Positions 26,786 to 35,983 are shown, counted from the stretch's first letter. The stretch is 64,000 bases of DNA from Paenibacillus xylanilyticus (GCF_013359935.1 NZ_JABMCB010000192.1:248001-312000), one strand, 5' to 3'. Numbers and translations are program-made. Notes: generated from the sequence alone by a model not told the origin.

Positions 26786-26817
26786 GGATTAACTAAATGT
26801 AAAATTTACGATTAAAT
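26786..26817 (-). promoter_or_regulatory. Possible PhoP box of the alkaline phosphatase gene
   Basis: The minus strand carries TTAATC, TTTACA and TTAATC at 11-12 bp intervals, matching the spaced TTHAYA-type direct repeats of the Bacillus Pho box. It lies about 80-110 bp upstream of the start codon. Inferred. Confidence 0.42.
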
Positions 26818-26929
26818 TGTATAATCAAAAATGAGAGGATGTTAGCCCTTTTGGACGAAGGATTCTGAATTCCATAAAGACCCCCAGTGGCTGTGGGAAA
26901 CTGAAAGAGTTGAGGGAGGAGTAAAGGAT

Positions 26930-28189
26930 ATGATCGACATTATTGCGCTTCGCAGAGAGCTGCATCAATATCCCGAACTGGGATTCACTGAATTTCGCAC
27001 CGCCACCAAAGTTGTACTGATGTTAACGGCGTTAGGTTACCGTGTCACGTATGGAAAAGATGCCATTGATGACATGTCCCGGCGGGGGCTGCCCCAACCG
27101 GAAGTGCTGGAGGATGCCTACCAGCGAGCGATCCGCGAGGGGGCAGATCCGGCCATAGTGGAGCACATGCGTGGTGGATTCACGGCTGTTGTAGCCGAGC
27201 TGGAAGGAATTCAGGAAGGACCGACAACTGCATTTCGCTTCGATATGGATGCCCTGCCGATTCGTGAAAGTGAGATGAACAAGCATACACCACAAGCCGG
27301 GGATTTCCGCTCAACCCATGAAGGAATCATGCATGCGTGTGCACATGATGGGCATACCAGTATCGGTCTTGCGCTAGCAGAACGGTTAAGCGACCGACAG
27401 TTTGCGGGGAAAGTGCGGCTGCTGTTCCAGCCTGCCGAAGAGGGAGTGCGCGGTGCATATGCCATGGTGGAAAAAGGCATGCTTGAACAGGTAGACCGCC
27501 TGTTCTGTATGCATCTGGGTACCGATGTGCCGTCCGGTCATGTCAAAGGGGCATCCGCCGGTTTCCTGGCAACGACCAAGCTGGAAGCACACTTTACGGG
27601 AGTATCCTCGCATGCGGGAGCTTCCCCTGAGGAAGGCCGAAATGCGCTGCTTGGTGCTGCAACAGCCATGCTCAATATTCATGCGCTGCCTCGGTTCAGT
27701 ACAGCCGATACTCGGATTAATGTTGGAATCCTGGAAGGCGGGACCGGCGCGAACATCATCGCTGAACACGCTCGAATGGTGATCGAGACGCGTTCCACCA
27801 AGGAAGAAACGAATCTTGAACTGGAGCGACGGGTACGTCAGATCCTCGAACACAGTGCAGCCATGCATGAATTAAGTGTTACGATTGAGATTGTAGGTGG
27901 AGCCATTCCCATCCGTTGTGATATGGAACTTGCCGCACTTGCCGTGAAGCAGGCAGAGGGAATTTCCGGAATTCGGCATGCAGAAGCAATTTCGGACGGG
28001 GCTGCCCTGGGCAGCGAAGATGCCAGCTATATGATCAAACGTGTACAGGAGCAGGGCGGTCTCGCTACGTACATGATTGTTGGCAGCGATCTGCCCGCAC
28101 CCCATCACCATCCGGAATTCGATATTGATGAAGCAGTCCTCGCTCCGGCGGTAGAATGGCTGGAGCGATTGGCTCGTAACGTTCAATGA
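26930..28189 (+). CDS. M20 family amidohydrolase (aminoacylase / AbgA-like)
   Basis: A 419-residue zinc-dependent amidohydrolase of the M20D group, probably removing an acyl or aminobenzoyl group from an amino acid. Motifs are LRRELHQYPELGFTEF at the start, FRFDMDALPI, HACAHDGHTS (metal ligands), FQPAEEGVRGA (catalytic glutamates), a dimerisation domain with FTGVSSHAGASPEEGRNA, and the last metal His region PAPHHHPEFDID. A 25-residue insert near ATKVVLM to GADPAIVEHM fits the AbgA/AbgB-type branch. GGGAGGAG precedes the ATG. It is divergent from the phosphatase; the physiological substrate cannot be told. Confidence 0.87.
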   Translation: MIDIIALRRELHQYPELGFTEFRTATKVVLMLTALGYRVTYGKDAIDDMSRRGLPQPEVLEDAYQRAIREGADPAIVEHMRGGFTAVVAELEGIQEGPTTAFRFDMDALPIRESEMNKHTPQAGDFRSTHEGIMHACAHDGHTSIGLALAERLSDRQFAGKVRLLFQPAEEGVRGAYAMVEKGMLEQVDRLFCMHLGTDVPSGHVKGASAGFLATTKLEAHFTGVSSHAGASPEEGRNALLGAATAMLNIHALPRFSTADTRINVGILEGGTGANIIAEHARMVIETRSTKEETNLELERRVRQILEHSAAMHELSVTIEIVGGAIPIRCDMELAALAVKQAEGISGIRHAEAISDGAALGSEDASYMIKRVQEQGGLATYMIVGSDLPAPHHHPEFDIDEAVLAPAVEWLERLARNVQ

Positions 28190-28242
28190 CGAATAACATG
28201 TGGGGGGGCATGATGATTCCTCATATAAACGCAGATAGCAAG

Positions 28243-28282
28243 AAAAGGACAAGAGAGCATCGATGCTCTCTTGTCCTTTTTA
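28243..28282. terminator. Bidirectional terminator between convergent genes
   Basis: A perfect 38-bp palindrome, AAAAGGACAAGAGAGCATC and its complement, with A and T runs at both ends; it can serve the amidohydrolase and the convergent 28332 gene. Confidence 0.92.
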
Positions 28283-28331
28283 AGTTCATGTTATTCCAGT
28301 TCCATGTGCAGTTGCCTGCAGAGAACCTGAA

Positions 28332-29918
28332 TTACTTTTTCTCAAAAAAGCTAAGTGTTCCCGTGCTCTCATCCGCACTTACAAATACGCTGCGTCCGTT
28401 AACACGGTGAATGCCTTCCGGTGACTCACCAGCTGTTGGAATCAAGCCCAGATAGGCCGGATTTACCGGGTCAGCAAGATCGAAGAACAAAATGGCATCG
28501 GCCCGTTCGGAAGCCACGGCAGCATAGGTTGTACCATCCACGGTGGATACCGTCAGATTCTCGACTTCACTGCCTTTGTTGGGACTGCGATCATCCGGGT
28601 ACAAACCTGCCTTGGCGGTCGCTTCGTCAATGAGGTTTTGGCTGTCATACACACGCTTGCCCTGCAGATCCCAGACTGCGATATTGCGTCCGCCTGCTTT
28701 AATACCATTGTCGAATTCATCTTTGCCCAAGTCGCCTTCATTGGCAGTCAGCAGGTACTTGCCATCCGCAGAGAAAGCAATACCATCTGGTTCATAGCGA
28801 GCTGCCAGGCTTTCGGTGAACTGAACGATCCCGTCATCTTTCAGATCGGCTTGATGTGAAGTCGTACCAAGGGAGAACATGGAGCTGATCTGCTTTGTTT
28901 CCAGATCGATGATGGCAATGACGTTGTTCTCCTGTAATGTAACAGCCGCTGTTTTGCTGTCCGGGCTAATAGCGACATACTCCGGCTGCGGATCATGCGG
29001 ATAGCTTGCTCCGTTCACATCTTCCAGGGATACAGGGAGGCTGGTTACCTCTCCTTCAAGTACGTTTCCGCCAGCAAAAGAGACAATCATGATGCTGCCT
29101 GGACGTTTTGCATTGGGGTAATCAATCTCATCCGCAGCTTTGTTAAGCTCCTCATCCTCAATGGCAATCACAGCGTGTAATCCATCCGGGGATAATGCGA
29201 TGGAGTCTGGTCCAATGCCAAGTTCGTAGGTCTTCACTGTTTTATAGGTGGTAAGGTCAACAATCGCCAGCAATCCCTTGTTCGCTTCCGTATCTGTATC
29301 ACCTGTACGAATAACGGCCAGGCCGTATTTGCCATCCTTGGATACGGTTACGCTGGTAACCTCCGCTTTGGCAGAGAGGTCATGGAAGCTAACGGTTTTC
29401 AGAACGTTTACGTTATTCAGATCAGCAATATCCAGAACGGAAATGCTGCCATTGTCGGCCTCGGTTACGAGCAAACGCTGGCCATCCGGAGTGGAAGCAG
29501 CAATTTCAGCTTTGCCACTTGGCATCTGGAAAGCCGCTGTCTGTTCAAAACCGGTTTTATTTTGGGTCAGAATCACTTGATCCGTAATCAACTTCAATGT
29601 TTGTGGAGATACATAAGTTGTTCCTTTGGTCACATAACTTTTGCTGTCCAGTGGAGTTTGCACACCGTTAATGGTAGCTGTGGCTGTTCCGACCGGAAGC
29701 TGCACCCGGATCTCTCCCAACTGGATGTCCGCACTTCGGGTGCTGCTGTCCCATGTAATGGTTCCCTGCATATTTTGGATGGCTGTTCGCAGTACGATAT
29801 GATCATTCGCAGATTCCGTAGTGCTGGCCGCATTGACCATCGATGTATAGCTGGTTGCCCCTGCGCCAAGTATGGCAGTCATGGACAAAACGGCGAGCCA
29901 TTGATTTCTCTTTTTCAC
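28332..29918 (-). CDS. Secreted beta-propeller (choice-of-anchor I-type) protein
   Basis: A 528-residue exported protein. A signal peptide ends near SMVNA (about residue 30). A copper-amine-oxidase-N-like domain spans about 40-110 (QLPVGTATATINGVQTPLDS, then GTTYVSPQTL). A seven-bladed-propeller-like region follows with repeats such as VSKDGKYGLAVI, LSPDGLHAVIAIED, ISPDSKTAAVTLQE and FSADGKYLLTANEGD. This pattern is common in Paenibacillus surface proteins with a choice-of-anchor I arrangement; no enzyme motif is visible. GTG 29918 follows AAAGGGG. Possibly wall-associated. Role unknown. Confidence 0.82.
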   Translation of the reverse strand: MKKRNQWLAVLSMTAILGAGATSYTSMVNAASTTESANDHIVLRTAIQNMQGTITWDSSTRSADIQLGEIRVQLPVGTATATINGVQTPLDSKSYVTKGTTYVSPQTLKLITDQVILTQNKTGFEQTAAFQMPSGKAEIAASTPDGQRLLVTEADNGSISVLDIADLNNVNVLKTVSFHDLSAKAEVTSVTVSKDGKYGLAVIRTGDTDTEANKGLLAIVDLTTYKTVKTYELGIGPDSIALSPDGLHAVIAIEDEELNKAADEIDYPNAKRPGSIMIVSFAGGNVLEGEVTSLPVSLEDVNGASYPHDPQPEYVAISPDSKTAAVTLQENNVIAIIDLETKQISSMFSLGTTSHQADLKDDGIVQFTESLAARYEPDGIAFSADGKYLLTANEGDLGKDEFDNGIKAGGRNIAVWDLQGKRVYDSQNLIDEATAKAGLYPDDRSPNKGSEVENLTVSTVDGTTYAAVASERADAILFFDLADPVNPAYLGLIPTAGESPEGIHRVNGRSVFVSADESTGTLSFFEKK

Positions 29919-30050
29919 AGTTCCAGATCCCCTTTACCGTTTCATGGTTGATGGTATGTACAATTGTTTCAGTATAGGGCCGAATTGTTAAGCTGAAGTA
30001 AGCGAAGTAGAGCGTTTGTGTAAAACATGTGGGTCATCCAAGCTCCAATG

Positions 30051-30094
30051 CAAAAAAAAAAGCCTATGGCAGAGATATGCTCTGTCAATAGGCT
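30051..30094 (-). terminator. Terminator of the 30139 SDR gene
   Basis: AGCCTATGGCAGAG pairs with CTCTGTCAATAGGCT (one mismatch, one wobble). The long A-run at 30052-30061 is a U-run on the minus strand. Confidence 0.85.
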
Positions 30095-30138
30095 ATGCTG
30101 TGTAATGGTTCCGTAGCAATACGGAACGTTACTCTGGA

Positions 30139-30921
30139 TTAGAACCAACGGCTCAGGTCCGGATAACCGGTGGTTGCCCAAGCCCCATCCACGATCAGGC
30201 TGGAACCGGACACATATCCTGCATCCTCACTTGCGAGGAACAGGGCAGGTCCCGTCATTTCTTCCGGCTGTGCCGCGCGCTTCATTGGAATCCGCTCCAT
30301 ATAGGCTTCTTTGATATCTGCATTGGAGAGCAGTTCGGCAGTTAGCGGGGTATCGATGAGGCCGGGAAGAATGGCATTCACGCGGATACCGTTACGAGCC
30401 ATTTCAAGTGCTCCGTTCTTGGTGAGCATTTCGACGCCAGCTTTGGCAGAGGCATAGGCCGATCCGGCATACATGGGTACCTGAGAGTTGAGGGAAGCCA
30501 CGTTTACAATGGCTCCGCCACCATGTTTAGCTATCTCAATGGCTTCATGTTTCATGCTCAGGAAGACACCTTTCATACACAAATCCACGGTAAAGTCCCA
30601 ATCTTTCTCGGAGAGTTCAGTGATTACGCCTGCACGTGAGGCTCCTGCCACATTAATGGCCAGATCGAGTTTTCCGAATTGTTTGACTGCCGCACCGACC
30701 ATTTCTTCCACATCATTTTCAACGGTCACATTGGCTTTAACGCCGATAAAACGTTCCCCGAGTTCGCCCTGGATGATTTCCAGACGCTCCATATTCAAAT
30801 CAGCGGCAAGTACAGAAGCCCCTTCTTGGACAAGTCGTCTCGCAATGGCATAACCGATACCGGATGCTGCACCTGTAACAATCGCCACTTTACCTGCAAA
30901 TCGATTTTCAAATGTATTCAT
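30139..30921 (-). CDS. Short-chain dehydrogenase/reductase
   Basis: A 260-residue NAD(P)-dependent SDR. The cofactor motif is TGAASGIG near residue 17; NVAGASRAGV occupies the usual NNAG position; the catalytic Ser lies in NVASLNS and Tyr/Lys in AYASAKAG; the C-terminal GSSLIVDGAWATTGYP closes the fold. Substrate unknown. ATG 30921 is chosen since AAGGAG lies 9 bp upstream. It is divergent from a LysR gene with a T-N11-A box between them, so the LysR protein probably controls it. Confidence 0.9.
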   Translation of the reverse strand: MNTFENRFAGKVAIVTGAASGIGYAIARRLVQEGASVLAADLNMERLEIIQGELGERFIGVKANVTVENDVEEMVGAAVKQFGKLDLAINVAGASRAGVITELSEKDWDFTVDLCMKGVFLSMKHEAIEIAKHGGGAIVNVASLNSQVPMYAGSAYASAKAGVEMLTKNGALEMARNGIRVNAILPGLIDTPLTAELLSNADIKEAYMERIPMKRAAQPEEMTGPALFLASEDAGYVSGSSLIVDGAWATTGYPDLSRWF

Positions 30922-31005
30922 ATGTAACACTCCTTCGTCTTATAAGAATAATGGTTTCGCTTACATTCATCTTCAATTCAAAGTATACTTAATTTTATGG
31001 TTCAT

Positions 31006-31024
31006 GTATATTTAAGAAAAATAC
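31006..31024 (+). promoter_or_regulatory. LysR-type operator (GTAT-N11-ATAC)
   Basis: GTAT at 31006-31009, 11 bp, ATAC at 31021-31024. This T-N11-A dyad is the classic LysR box and lies in the 146-bp gap between the divergent SDR and LysR genes. Confidence 0.5.
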
Positions 31025-31067
31025 ACTTGGCTTAAATTAAATTAATGTAAGAGGGTAGAGGTTTTCT

Positions 31068-31961
31068 ATGAATCTGGAACAAATGATGTATGTGCTTGAA
31101 GTTGAAAAGACAAAATCAATCACAATCGCTGCTTTGGCCTTGTCGGTTACGCAATCCACCATCAGTCAGGCGATAACTCGTCTGGAGCATGAGCTGGGCA
31201 TGCAGTTATTCAGCCGTTCCCGTAATGGTGCATATCTTCTGGAACACGCCAAGCCCATTTTGGACAAAATGAGATCTGTCGTGGATACGGTGCAAACCAT
31301 CAAGGAGGATGCCCAGTATATCGGGGAATCGATCCATGGAGAGCTGCGATTGTCTGCCATACCTGGAGGAGTCCCGGGCATTATACCTACCATCGCGAGT
31401 ATGAAAAAACGGTATCCGGATCTGAAATTTGAGCTATCCGAAAGTGCTGCGCGCAATATTATCAAAGATGTACGTCACAAACAAGTTGATCTCGGTCTAA
31501 TCGCCTTGTACAGAGATGATATGGAGCAGCATCTGGAAGGACTCCGCTTTGTTCCGATTGATGAAGGGGTTATGCGTGCATGTGTAAATCATACCAATCG
31601 CTTGGCAGGCAGGAAATCGATCACGATGCGTGAGTTGAAAAATGAGACACTTGTGTTATTTAATGATGAACTTGTGGACCTGTTTGTGGGAGAACTCTCA
31701 CAGGCGGTGGGAGAGGTGGATGTATTGTTTCGAACGAATAATTCCGAAGTTGTTTATGCGGCTCTGGCCCAATTAGATGCTGTGACGATTGGTCATGAAT
31801 ACTCGTTCACACACGACAGAAGTGTTCTGCACCATGACTTCTCCATCCTTGAGATTGAAGGTGTGCAGCGTGTCATTTCCATTGGTTGGGTTATGAGGGA
31901 GAGTAAATCTTCCAATCTCATTATCAGGCGTTTTTTGGATCGTTTTCAATATGAAGGGTAA
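31068..31961 (+). CDS. LysR-family transcriptional regulator
   Basis: A 297-residue regulator. The N-terminal HTH reads VEKTKSITIAALALSVTQSTISQAITRLEHELG across about residues 12-45, split over two helices. The effector-binding domain spans about 90-290. GAGGGTAGAGG precedes ATG 31068. The divergent SDR and the dyad between them make the SDR the likely target. Effector unknown. Confidence 0.9.
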   Translation: MNLEQMMYVLEVEKTKSITIAALALSVTQSTISQAITRLEHELGMQLFSRSRNGAYLLEHAKPILDKMRSVVDTVQTIKEDAQYIGESIHGELRLSAIPGGVPGIIPTIASMKKRYPDLKFELSESAARNIIKDVRHKQVDLGLIALYRDDMEQHLEGLRFVPIDEGVMRACVNHTNRLAGRKSITMRELKNETLVLFNDELVDLFVGELSQAVGEVDVLFRTNNSEVVYAALAQLDAVTIGHEYSFTHDRSVLHHDFSILEIEGVQRVISIGWVMRESKSSNLIIRRFLDRFQYEG

Positions 31962-31974
31962 CATACACAACAAT

Positions 31975-32009
31975 AGTCAGTAAAAGTCAGAAGGTCAAAA
32001 AAGGTCGAA
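31975..32009 (+). promoter_or_regulatory. Tandem CtsR operators upstream of hsp20
   Basis: Site 1, AGTCAGT-AAA-AGTCAGA (31975-31991), fits the CtsR heptad consensus RGTCADN-NAN-RGTCADN at every position. Site 2, GGTCAAA-AAA-GGTCGAA (31993-32009), has one mismatch. They stand about 80 bp upstream of the -35 of the Hsp20 promoter. CtsR is the class III heat-shock repressor of Firmicutes. Confidence 0.72.
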
Positions 32010-32086
32010 ATAAAAGAAAATAGGATCTATTTTGGAACAACAAGTTCTCGTGAGAAAAAATCGTCTGTTTTCAGCTTTTACGCATT

Positions 32087-32115
32087 TTGAGCATTTTCAA
32101 CAAGGGGAATATAAT
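32087..32115 (+). promoter_or_regulatory. SigA promoter of hsp20
   Basis: TTGAGC (32087-32092), a 17-bp spacer and a perfect TATAAT (32110-32115). Start of transcription near 32122, 44 bp before the ATG. Confidence 0.75.
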
Positions 32116-32165
32116 AATTCATGTAAGGCAGCAACAAACCAATCACATATAAGGAGATGATGTTT

Positions 32166-32609
32166 ATGTTTGATCTGATCCCGTTTCGTAAACGAAATGA
32201 AGACTTGTTCGGACACATGCTGAAATCCTTCAATGATATGGTTGACAGTTCATGGGTTTCTCCCTTTGGAACCGGCAGCCAGCCATTCCGGACGGATATC
32301 CGTGAGGAGGACGACAAGTACTTGATCGAGGCCGAGCTTCCAGGCATCGCCAAGCAAGATATCGATATTCAGGTTCAGGGCAATGAATTGATCATCCGTG
32401 CCAAACGCAATGAATTCCATGAACAGAAGGATGATTCCAATCGAATCATTCGGCAGGAGCGCCGATCAGGTGCATTCCTTCGACGTTTCTATGTGGAACA
32501 GATTGATGAGGAGCACATCAAGGCCAGATTGGAAGACGGCGTGCTGAAGCTTGAAATTCCAAAACGCCCAGGGGATGATCATACCCGCAGACGTATTCAG
32601 ATTGACTAA
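32166..32609 (+). CDS. Hsp20/alpha-crystallin small heat-shock protein
   Basis: A 147-residue ATP-independent chaperone that holds unfolding proteins. The alpha-crystallin domain spans about 40-135: FRTDIREEDDKYLIEAELPG, the GNELIIRAKR strand, FLRRFYVEQ, and the consensus AxLEDGVLKLEIPKR. The C-terminal region is short. ATG 32166 is chosen because AAGGAG lies 9 bp upstream; the ATG at 32157 abuts it. Tandem CtsR boxes and a SigA promoter precede it, so heat induction by loss of CtsR repression is likely. Confidence 0.93.
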   Translation: MFDLIPFRKRNEDLFGHMLKSFNDMVDSSWVSPFGTGSQPFRTDIREEDDKYLIEAELPGIAKQDIDIQVQGNELIIRAKRNEFHEQKDDSNRIIRQERRSGAFLRRFYVEQIDEEHIKARLEDGVLKLEIPKRPGDDHTRRRIQID

Positions 32610-32725
32610 TCATTGCAAGTACAGTCTTAAATAGCTTTCCCTCACGGCAGCCAGCATGGAGCAGACATCCGGCCGATGTTTCCTCCATGCCATCCCATGG
32701 GGGATTTATTACATATTGGATTCTT

Positions 32726-33286
32726 TTATGATCTCTCTGCCGCAGCCTGCATGAGTTTATAGATCTGACGGGTCGTATTGACGTTTCTAACCGTCATATA
32801 TTTGTAGATGGAGGAGCCCACGAGTTTGTTCATTCCGCTTTTGGTGGCATCTTCTCTGCTGACCGAATATAAAATGGCTCCTGTAACGTAAATCAATGTA
32901 CCGACTTCGGGTTTGAGGGGCAGCTTGTCCAGAACCGAGACGTCGTTCACCTCATCCCAGAGAAACATGACATCACTCTTTGCCTGCTCATCATTGGTCC
33001 ATTCCTCTGGCAGGGCCTGAAGCACGGTCTGCATTTCATCCATATTGCGCACCACAACCCGGATCTGCAATCCGAAGTCTGCGGCAATGGCTTGTTCGAG
33101 CATCTGGGATATCTCAACATTGGCATTGGGACGTTCCTGATGGTCGGCAAATATGATGTTGCCCGAATTAATGTAAGTCACAACATCCAGCATGCCAGCT
33201 TGTTCGAACGTTTCTTTTAACTGCTTCATATTAATTTTATTGTTCCCGCCTACATTAATGCCCCGAAGCAAAGCAACATAAATCAT
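32726..33286 (-). CDS. DUF1697 family protein
   Basis: A 186-residue protein with the characteristic DUF1697 opening YVALLRGINVGGNNKI and LKETFEQAG, then TYINSGNIIF and, near the end, NKLVGSSIYKYMTVRNVNT. The family is widespread, monomeric and of unknown biochemical role. GGGGGA precedes ATG 33286. No functional link to its neighbours is apparent; it is a single gene. Confidence 0.9.
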   Translation of the reverse strand: MIYVALLRGINVGGNNKINMKQLKETFEQAGMLDVVTYINSGNIIFADHQERPNANVEISQMLEQAIAADFGLQIRVVVRNMDEMQTVLQALPEEWTNDEQAKSDVMFLWDEVNDVSVLDKLPLKPEVGTLIYVTGAILYSVSREDATKSGMNKLVGSSIYKYMTVRNVNTTRQIYKLMQAAAERS

Positions 33287-33388
33287 GATCGTCCCCCGTT
33301 TACAAAAAGTAAATTATATTTAGAATGTTACACATCGATCCAATTCCATACCGATCTTCCGATCATTAATATTCTATATTTCAGCAGT

Positions 33389-34039
33389 TTAACGAAGGGA
33401 TAAATACTCGAATAAATGTTTCATATGCACCTCGCCCAGCAGATTATTCAATAAAGGTTCGACATGCTCCACATATTCGGGCTTGGTTTCATAGGTTTCC
33501 TCATCCTTTACTTCTCCGCCATAAGTGCGAGCTGCTTCAATCAGGATGGCGAGTGCAGTGAACAAGTCGGACAACGAATCCGCGATACACTTGGGTTCTC
33601 CACCTTCAAAGGCAGCATAGACGGGTGAGTTCGGTGCGCTCGTATCCACGATCAATGGATCATCATTGAAATTCGCAATAACAACATGACTTGTTATCCA
33701 GGAGGGAGATTCCTCATATGGCTCATGCATGCCGATCCAGCGGTAGCCCTGCTGCTGGCGGTGCAGGTGTTCAGGTGCAACAAAGGATAACAGGGCAGCA
33801 TCACCAATTTCCACAGCCGCATTTTTCATTTTGAGTGTTCCTTCAGCATTTGCATCTCTCATCTCATAATGGGTGTACAAATACAGAAGCTCAGGTGAGA
33901 GTGGTATCCGCTTGTCCACTTCGGGTGGGTAAGGTTGTTGGCGAGGGCGCAGATCATGTTGTTTGAAAAGTCCGTAAGCTTCATTGTACAAATCCTGCTG
34001 TTCAACAAACCGCTCTAAGGCAGCGTTCAGTTTATGCAT
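33389..34039 (-). CDS. SMI1/KNR4 (SUKH)-like protein
   Basis: A 216-residue acidic protein with a SUKH-like layout: IPLSPELLYLYTHYEM in the early helix-loop, IGDAALLSFVAPEHL, YRWIGMHEPYEESPSW and VVIANFNDDPLIVDTS. ATG 34039 is chosen for GGAGG; the frame open to 34072 has no ribosome site. Unlike the SUKH gene at 18380 it stands alone. A role as orphan immunity protein is possible but unproven. Confidence 0.75.
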   Translation of the reverse strand: MHKLNAALERFVEQQDLYNEAYGLFKQHDLRPRQQPYPPEVDKRIPLSPELLYLYTHYEMRDANAEGTLKMKNAAVEIGDAALLSFVAPEHLHRQQQGYRWIGMHEPYEESPSWITSHVVIANFNDDPLIVDTSAPNSPVYAAFEGGEPKCIADSLSDLFTALAILIEAARTYGGEVKDEETYETKPEYVEHVEPLLNNLLGEVHMKHLFEYLSLR

Positions 34040-34179
34040 GGGTTTAATTCCTCCAGAAGGTGTGAATGTCATGCCTATGTATGTGATCCAGTTATCCTAA
34101 GAATTATAATATATCAAAATGGGAAAAGCTTACACCCTGTTGTTGACTTACTTCAGGCATACCGGAAAAAATAAAATTT

Positions 34180-34412
34180 AATGTGTTTACATCCTTTCAT
34201 GAACATGCTAAATGCGACTTTATCTCCGAGGGGGATTCCCCGTCCTTCTTCTACCTGATTGATAACTGCGGAGTATGGAAGACCCTTCCTTCGGCGGCTG
34301 GGGTGGTCGATTCGGTGCCGTGAATGACAAGCTGTTTAGAAATAATGTGCTGGATTACGATCCTTATACGAAACGATATGAGGCCGAGTATTCCTTAAGG
34401 TATTGCTCATAG
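34180..34412 (+). pseudogene. Decayed DUF1593-type (nucleoside hydrolase-like) gene remnant
   Basis: Two frames give a recognisable fragment: FISEGDSPSFFYLIDN up to about 34263, then, after a shift of roughly four lost bases, SMEDPSFGGWGGRFG, then NDKLFRNNVLDYDPYTKRYEAEYS to TAG 34410-34412. The motif EGDSPSF, NGLRSMEDP, GGWGGRF is typical of the C-terminal part of DUF1593 proteins. There is no start codon with ribosome site and the N-terminal two thirds of the family are missing. It is a relic that explains most of the gap between 34040 and 34495; 34040-34180 shows nothing else. Confidence 0.6.
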
Positions 34413-34495
34413 AAAGTTAAATAGCCTGTGCAGTTAAGCACAGACTCTTATTTTCTAGGATGTAAGGTTGGTTGTCTCATATGGACTCTTTAATG

Positions 34496-35983
34496 TTATC
34501 GGGGTGCAAGGTGGCCATATCCTTCTGCGGGCGATCCGGGCTGGAGGTTGAAGTCTTCGCCGGGCTCATCCATAAAGGCCGGGTTCACATACTGTGATTG
34601 AGCGTCATTACCAGAGTCCTTGATGTAGGCTGAGAAGCCGGAGTATCCTTTGTTTTTCCAGACCCACAGGGCATCTTCCTCTGAGATCGGGGTGTAGTAC
34701 ACATTTTGGTCAATTACATTCCCTGAATTGCTATTGTATTCATTGTAGATCAGGACGCCGGAACTGCCGGATACAACAATGTTGTGTGTAAACGTATTAT
34801 TCTTCGTCATGGCCTGCACGAATAGCTGACCATTGCCTGCACCCAGGGTGTCATTCTTAAATAGTGTATTATACATAATCGTACTATGTTCAGTAGATCC
34901 TCGTTCCTCGTCATATCCTCCCATAGCAATGCCTGTCAGCCTGTTGTGATAGACCAGGTTATCCTGCAGCGTAATGCTGCTTGTCGAACGTCCCGCATGT
35001 TCTGATGCGATTTCTATCCCTATATCGTTGCGGTAGACCCGGTTCTGATCAATGATATGAGCTGTACCTCCATCTACATAGATGGCCCCAGCCGAATTAC
35101 TGCCGTTCGGGAGGCTTGTTCCATAGGAAGGATTGAGATTGGAAGATATGTCGTAGACCTCGTTTCCCCGTACGATTCCATTGCGGGCCTGATCATACGT
35201 GTCGTCCTCAGAAGTACCCTCGTACCCAATCAGATCGATGCCGATGTTGTCCGAATCATGGATTGTATTATCCAATATGGAAAAGGTATCGACATTACCG
35301 TTAACAGCGAGTGACTCGCTTGAACCCAGCACGAGATCATACAATTCATTATCCTGGATCAGGATATTCCGCAATGCAACGGGGTGTTCGGTGCCATAAA
35401 CGGCAATGCCGTGCGCATCCCTGCCGGTTAAATCAGGTCCTTCCGGCTGTACATTGCTCGCGATAGCGTGTACGGTGTTACCCGCGATTTGAATGTGTTC
35501 TCCTGCCCCATGCACGTAAATTCCTGTGGGTACCTGGTCTCCAATGGTAGTGGTGAAGTTGCGGATTTCGAAATTTTGGATCGTGACATAACTGGCATTC
35601 TCAAGTTCGATCAATCCTTCAATTCCACTTACAGACAGACCTGTACCATCAATAATGGCTTTTTCTCCAGGGTAGCTGGAAAAGACGGTAGGATCATCGG
35701 CGGAATGACCGTTCCGGGTGATTTTGAGTTTCTGGCGATACACACCCTCCCGCAAATAAACCGTACTTCCTGGCGTAACTTGATCCGCAGCATGCTGCAT
35801 TGTTTTCCAGGGGGAGTGGATGGTCCCGCTGTTCGTATCGTCACCCTTGGGTGATATGTAATAGACTTCCTCATGATCGGATAGCTCAGTCGGAACGGGA
35901 TTTGGTATGGATGAAGCCTGACCCTGGCAACCCGCTGCCAGCAGCGTCAGAGCCAGAAAACAAAATAAGACTGAACGAAGCAA
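34496..35983 (-). CDS. Right-handed beta-helix (pectate-lyase-like) lipoprotein
   Basis: A 495-residue lipoprotein. The N-terminus ends in lipobox LLAAGC (Cys19). DUF1565-like YYISPKGDDTNSGTIHSPWKT starts the mature part, as in many secreted polysaccharide-active proteins. A long parallel beta-helix follows (coils such as VTIQNFEIRNFTT, HIQIAGNTVHAI, NILIQDNELYDL, FSILDNTIHD, GIVRGNEVYDI). It probably binds or cleaves a polysaccharide, but the catalytic residues cannot be read. TTG 35983 lies after AAGGAGG. It is divergent from the DUF2625 gene. Confidence 0.87.
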   Translation of the reverse strand: MLRSVLFCFLALTLLAAGCQGQASSIPNPVPTELSDHEEVYYISPKGDDTNSGTIHSPWKTMQHAADQVTPGSTVYLREGVYRQKLKITRNGHSADDPTVFSSYPGEKAIIDGTGLSVSGIEGLIELENASYVTIQNFEIRNFTTTIGDQVPTGIYVHGAGEHIQIAGNTVHAIASNVQPEGPDLTGRDAHGIAVYGTEHPVALRNILIQDNELYDLVLGSSESLAVNGNVDTFSILDNTIHDSDNIGIDLIGYEGTSEDDTYDQARNGIVRGNEVYDISSNLNPSYGTSLPNGSNSAGAIYVDGGTAHIIDQNRVYRNDIGIEIASEHAGRSTSSITLQDNLVYHNRLTGIAMGGYDEERGSTEHSTIMYNTLFKNDTLGAGNGQLFVQAMTKNNTFTHNIVVSGSSGVLIYNEYNSNSGNVIDQNVYYTPISEEDALWVWKNKGYSGFSAYIKDSGNDAQSQYVNPAFMDEPGEDFNLQPGSPAEGYGHLAPR

